In this document: positions 6,112 through 6,294 of the stretch, piece by piece
Layout: every line of letters begins with the position of its first letter
How positions within the stretch are numbered: position 1 is the first letter of the stretch
DNA from: CALCKU01 sp964534845
GTDB lineage: Bacteria; Pseudomonadota; Alphaproteobacteria; Caulobacterales; Maricaulaceae
Reading direction: 5' to 3'
Length of the DNA stretch: 6,294 nt
Assembly: GCA_964534845.1 (NCBI GenBank)
Contig: CAZHPV010000094.1
Span: 1 to 6,294 of the forward strand
Translations under genes and position numbers: made by a program
Notes under the pieces: generated by a model
Database searches by the model: none
Seen by the model: only the letters and a program-made list of their open reading frames with translations
What the model was told of the DNA's origin: nothing

Positions 6112-6294
6112 GCTGAGACTATTTTCGCTATTCGGTTATTATATTTGATGACATCAACAACGACAGTTGTTTCAACGAGACGTACACCTTTAACATCAAG
6201 GATTTTGTTACTGGCAACCTTATGGACATCGGCTAGTCCTTCAAATAAGCCAATCGCCAAAATATCAAACCGTCCCAATAAAATAATAACAGCA
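6108..6294 (-). CDS. Lrp/AsnC family transcriptional regulator, partial (C-terminal end)
   Basis: A minus-strand frame is open from the right edge to a TAA at 6108-6110, giving 61 residues with no start in the window. It reads as the effector-binding (RAM/AsnC) domain of a feast/famine regulator. LLGRFDILAIGLFEGLADVH contains the family's G-[RY]-[FY]-D strand-helix segment. It is followed by KILDVKGVRLVETTVVVDVI, matching the usual 'l..i.GV..tet.....' strand pair, and ends in a short KYNNRIAKIVSA tail. The N-terminal helix-turn-helix would lie beyond base 6294. The gene converges on the flavoprotein gene, and the two stop codons share the four bases TTAA (6108-6111). It could regulate the neighbouring catabolic genes, but nothing here proves that. 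An unrelated ferredoxin-like domain is a less likely alternative. Confidence 0.72.
   Translation of the reverse strand, partial: AVIILLGRFDILAIGLFEGLADVHKVASNKILDVKGVRLVETTVVVDVIKYNNRIAKIVSA

Overview
The window reads as a compact, gene-dense catabolic locus from a Gram-negative proteobacterium. An alphaproteobacterium is my best guess, from the lipoprotein signal, the NTF2/SDR/ketosteroid-dehydrogenase-like gene mix and a moderate GC content judged by eye. The exact lineage cannot be told from the sequence alone. No RNA genes, insertion sequences, CRISPR arrays or phage genes were seen, and no gene-free stretch exceeds 300 bases.

Layout: (1) 1-548, plus strand, the 3' part of a classical short-chain dehydrogenase/reductase (SDR) whose cofactor-binding N-terminus lies off the left edge. 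(2) 559-4236, minus strand, a tight four-gene operon read in the order SDR (3358-4236), 12-helix MFS transporter (2169-3353), secreted lipoprotein alpha/beta-hydrolase of the dienelactone hydrolase type (1012-2172), and SnoaL/NTF2-like protein (559-1011). Junctions are 4 nt, a 4-base ATGA overlap, and 0 nt. (3) 4237-4386, a 150-base AT-rich divergent control region. (4) 4387-6111, plus strand, an FAD-dependent dehydrogenase resembling 3-ketosteroid dehydrogenases of the fumarate-reductase flavoprotein family. (5) 6108-6294, minus strand, the C-terminal end of an Lrp/AsnC-type regulator that continues past the right edge. It shares a TTAA with the flavoprotein stop codon.

How the genes may work together (inference): the lipoprotein hydrolase would cleave an ester or lactone outside the cytoplasm, and the MFS protein would move the product across the inner membrane. 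The SDRs would oxidise or reduce hydroxyl/keto groups, the NTF2-fold protein would isomerise, dehydrate or hydrate an intermediate, and the flavoprotein would introduce a ring double bond. This fits breakdown of a steroid-, terpenoid- or other alicyclic-type compound. The substrate is not determined by the sequence. The Lrp/AsnC protein is a candidate local regulator.
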